Below are positions 61,259 through 64,000 of a stretch of 64,000 nucleotides of DNA, piece after piece. A model generated the notes under the pieces. The model searched no databases. It saw nothing but the letters and a program-made list of their open reading frames with translations, and was not told the DNA's origin. Position 1 is the stretch's first letter; every line of letters starts with the position of its first letter. The stretch spans positions 60,669 through 124,668 of the forward strand of contig JAECUM010004928.1 in NCBI GenBank assembly GCA_016617855.1, written 5' to 3'. The stretch is from Megalonaias nervosa (lineage: Eukaryota > Mollusca > Bivalvia > Unionida > Unionidae). The position numbers and the translations under genes were made by a program.

Positions 61259-62157
61259 GTTGCACAATTAAAGACAAGCTGGAGTAATCAATAATTAATT
61301 GTTGAGGGGAATGAAATAATGTATAATTCTATCAGGAGACTGTAAAATAAGGTATCCCAAAATATCAAAACATTGCTTTCTCTGGACCCCAGTAAAATTA
61401 ACTAACTTAATATTTTCATATAAGTGTATTCAGAAGTCATAAAGGGTGACCCAAACTGGTGGCAAAGAGGAAAATTAAAGCATATAATCCCACGATTTAC
61501 TATAAGTACCTGAGGTGGGCCACAATGGGTAAAATGGGGGCGGGGTGGGTGGATGGCGAAGTACTATGGACTTATGGGAATTTAACGTTATGAATGTCAC
61601 TATCAGGGTTTATGAAAATGTAACATTACGTTTTGGTCTGAAATCACTCAGTTACAATGGAGATGGTGAGTTCTATAGTAGCCTACCACCTTGTATGTTG
61701 GAAGTTTCAAAAGTGGACTAGTACAAACAGCGAGTACAAAACTTTGAAAGCTATTGCAAAGGCTTCGCTGCTATGCAAGTATCAATTAATTTAACAATAT
61801 TCTCATTGCTGTTCCAGATTTTAAACGAAAACTTATTGAAAAGATAGATGGAGTAACCCAATAATCTGCCACCTGTATGGAAAGCACATTCCAGATGGTA
61901 TGCATGGCCTTGTAGAGTTACACCTACTCGACTTGCTCACATTCCAAATACAAAGTGTGGCATAATGATTTTCAAGCACTCCTACACCAATTATTCACAT
62001 TCCAAATACAAGGTGTGGCCTGGTGATGTTCAGTTACTCCTTTATGAGTTGTCTGCATTACAGAACTGTGTATTATCATACAAGGAGAATGATACTTCGC
62101 ACCAAGTCTTGTACCGAAGGTGCAAAAAAAATGCTAAAATATTTATCTCTTTTGCTA

Positions 62158-62250
62158 ATGAATTATTAATATTGGATAATGAATTATTGATATTGGATAA
62201 TGAATTATTAATATTGGATAATGAATTATTCATATTGGATAATGATTTTA
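62158..62250 (+). repeat. 21-bp in-frame tandem repeat
   Basis: About 4.5 units of GAATTATTAATATTGGATAA then T. Each encodes NELLILD in an open plus frame that starts at 61965 (104 residues). That frame shows no family resemblance or splice context, so I list only the repeat. Confidence 0.93.
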
Positions 62251-62383
62251 GTGTCGCTGAAGTTGAAAAAATGGAATGAAATACTAATACACTGGAAATA
62301 TACTGTTTGGAAAAAAGTTCCAATCCCTGACCCACCCCTTTCTCCAATCACTTCCTCTGCATTCATTTTCATATCTTAAATAT

Positions 62384-62595
62384 ATTATCTTGACCTGTCT
62401 TAAGTATGTTATCTCGATTTGTCTTAAGTACGTTATCACGATCTGTCTTGAGTATGTTATCACGATCTGTCTTAAGTATGTTATCACGATCTGTCTTAAG
62501 TATATTATCACAATCTCTCTTAAGTACATTATCACGATCAGTGTTCAGTATATTATCACAATCTGTCTTAAGTATATTATCACAATCTGTCGACG
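62384..62595 (+). repeat. 24-bp minisatellite, about 9 units
   Basis: Units of ATCACGATCTGTCTTAAGTA then TGTT. 24 bp is 8 codons, which explains long open frames on both strands. Confidence 0.96.
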
Positions 62596-62654
62596 GAAGC
62601 ATGTATAAAAGAAAGTTGAAATAAACTTTGTACACACATGCTATATTATCAATT

Positions 62655-63015
62655 TAATCTGTTATATGGCGGACAGACAATCCATACTATAACTTTACCC
62701 TGCCATATGGCGTAGGATACCCTATATCGTCAATTAACTCTGTCATATTGCGTACAGACACCCTATACTATCCATTAACTATGCCATATGGCGGACAGAC
62801 AATCCATACTATAACTTTACCCTGCCATATGGCTTACAGACACCCTATACTATCCATTAACTATGCCATATGGCGTCAAGACACCCTATACTGTCCATTA
62901 ACTCTGTCATATGGCGTACAGACACCATATACTATCCATTAACAATACCATATGGCTTACAGACACCCTATACTATCCATTAACTATGCCATATGGCGTA
63001 CAGACACTCTATACT
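62655..63015 (+). repeat. ~43-bp minisatellite, about 8 units
   Basis: Units of CCATATGGCGTACAGACACC then CTATACTATCCATTAACTATG. A GGACAGACAATCC subtype appears twice. Confidence 0.95.
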
Positions 63016-63016
63016 A

Positions 63017-63340
63017 CCTCTCCGGTATCCTAAGTGGTTAGAGCGTCCGCCTCAGATGTGGTAGGTCGCGGGTTTGAACCACGGTCGAGTCATACCAAAG
63101 ACATAAAAATGGTACTAACAGCTTCCTCGCTAGGCGCTCAGCATTAAGAGGTTAATGTTAGGACTGGTCGGCCTGGTGTCAGGATAATGTGACTGGGTGG
63201 AACATCATGCTACATATCTGCGGCATGATGCCCCAGTGCTAGACATCACTATAAACTGCCACACTGCAGATATCGTAGCGATATGACTGAAAAATTGTTA
63301 AAGCTACGTTAAAAAATCCAAAACACACAAACACACACAC
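63017..63340 (+). mobile_element. full-length tRNA-derived SINE
   Basis: A box at TAAGTGGTTAGAGCGTCCGC and B box at GGTCGCGGGTTTGAACC. The body has GAGTCATACCAAAGACATAA, GTTAGGACTGGTCGGCCTGG and CGGCATGATGCCCCAGTGCT. The 3' end is ATTGTTAAAGCTACGTTAAA then a CA-rich tail. At about 320 bp it is the complete relative of the deleted copy at 42017-42170. It sits between a minisatellite and an LTR-like fragment. Confidence 0.9.
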
Positions 63341-63506
63341 TTGTGATAGAATTTTTGTGATTATTTGGGATTTAATTCACAATACTGTAAGGTCCTTTTA
63401 AATTTTCAGTTTGTATGCTAGAGAATAAAATAATTTGCTGAAACGTACGAAACTTGTTGTTTTTGCTTTCTTCTGTTACGTAGTTTAAGACCATCGAGTC
63501 GTAACA
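63341..63506 (+). mobile_element. dispersed LTR-like repeat, copy F (3' part)
   Basis: Starts TTGTGATAGAATTTTTGTGA and has TTTGGGATTTAATTCACAAT. It ends AGTTTAAGACCATCGAGTCG then TAACA. It supplies the clearest family terminus: the reverse complement begins TGTTACGACTCGATGGTC. Confidence 0.8.
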
Positions 63507-63507
63507 C

Positions 63508-63625
63508 ACGCCTTAGGTAATAAAGTGCCGCTAAGCAATTACAAGCGCTGTTGTGTTTTAACTTTCATCCTAATAACAAGGTGCCGTTAAGCATTACAAG
63601 TGCTATCGTGTTTTAACTTTCATCC
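63508..63625 (+). repeat. two-copy ~55-bp direct repeat
   Basis: Two copies share AGTGCCGCTAAGC or its GGTGCCGTTAAGC variant, ATTACAAG(C/T)GCT and GTGTTTTAACTTTCATCC. Confidence 0.88.
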
Positions 63626-64000
63626 CACCATTTTCACCTTAAATATTCCTACCTTTCTAAACATGTAGTTTTTCTCTCTTTTTCTCTTTTTTCCAGACCA
63701 GTGCGTGTCATTCTTTCTCTGTTTGGGTGTATACCGTCCGCTGAAAGAGACGTAATGACCATGTTTGAGGTTGAAAAGTATGCAAACGTTTCTCCTCCTG
63801 TAAGTTTTCCATCTTTTGTGTCAGGATATGACAGAGTAGACTGATAATATTGGGTGTCTGTAGTGGTATCTGTACACCACATGACAAGTACAATAGTAAA
63901 GAGTGTTCCAAGTAAATTCCATTATAGAATGTGCTGATATATTAGTAGTTTTGGATGAGCTGATGTGCAAACAGTCTTGAATTATGACAATGATATAAGC
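63626..64000. other. no recognised feature
   Basis: Short open frames on the minus strand only. The motif GATGAGCTGATGTGC and ACAGTCTTGAATTATGACAA at the right edge resemble the inner part of the LTR-like family in minus orientation. A further copy may therefore begin past the window. Confidence 0.4.

Noticed and set aside
61965..62279. 104-residue plus frame
   Set aside because: Its second half is the NELLILD tandem repeat and the first half matches nothing known to me.
63024..63090. Apparent tRNA gene
   Set aside because: A and B boxes are present but the acceptor stem is missing and a SINE body and tail follow, so it is the head of a SINE.

Overview
The window looks like nuclear DNA of an invertebrate animal. 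It is AT-rich, its real genes are split by long introns with GT/AG sites, and it carries tRNA-derived SINEs, a pogo/Tigger-type transposase pseudogene, a reverse-transcriptase fragment and an exceptional number of minisatellites and microsatellites. The SINE tails, foldback elements and minisatellite load suggest a bivalve mollusc. That assignment is an inference; the sequence does not prove it.

Two protein-coding genes can be supported, both on the minus strand. (1) About 3.9-22.3 kb: seven phase-compatible internal exons of an R3H-domain RNA-binding protein of the R3HDM1/R3HDM2/ARPP21 (Drosophila encore) family. The R3H core lies in the exon at 13322-13462. Neither the start codon nor the C-terminal exons were found, so the gene is partial. 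Its introns hold minisatellites and one copy of a dispersed LTR-like repeat. The short exon at 6421-6467 ends in a splice donor that belongs to a tandem array of near-identical donor-like units. (2) 50.6-52.95 kb: a compact complete gene with a TATA box, a 5' UTR exon, an exon encoding a signal peptide and one large exon. It encodes a 371-residue, cysteine-free, Pro/Val-rich secreted protein that I do not recognise.

The regions are as follows. 1-22.3 kb is the R3HDM-like gene. 22.3-32 kb has no recognised gene; it holds a SINE with a clear target duplication, a 72-bp satellite with a two-unit higher-order period, several smaller arrays and an (AT)n tract. 32-38 kb holds a decayed non-LTR RT fragment and several copies of the LTR-like repeat, including an inverted pair. 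38.5-40.6 kb is a Tigger-like transposase pseudogene carrying a nested insertion with a 9-bp target duplication. 41-49.5 kb is repeat-dominated: SINEs, two foldback elements, a 41-bp direct repeat pair and five sizeable minisatellites. 50.6-53 kb is the secreted-protein gene. 53-64 kb is again repeats: a 1.3-kb minisatellite, compound microsatellites, a 56-bp-arm hairpin, a 52/104-bp array and a full-length SINE.

Nothing resembles a bacterial operon, CRISPR array or phage. The evenly repeated blocks are eukaryotic minisatellites. Exon calls rest on splice consensus, phase agreement and remembered family sequence. Repeat copy numbers were counted by eye and are approximate for degenerate arrays.
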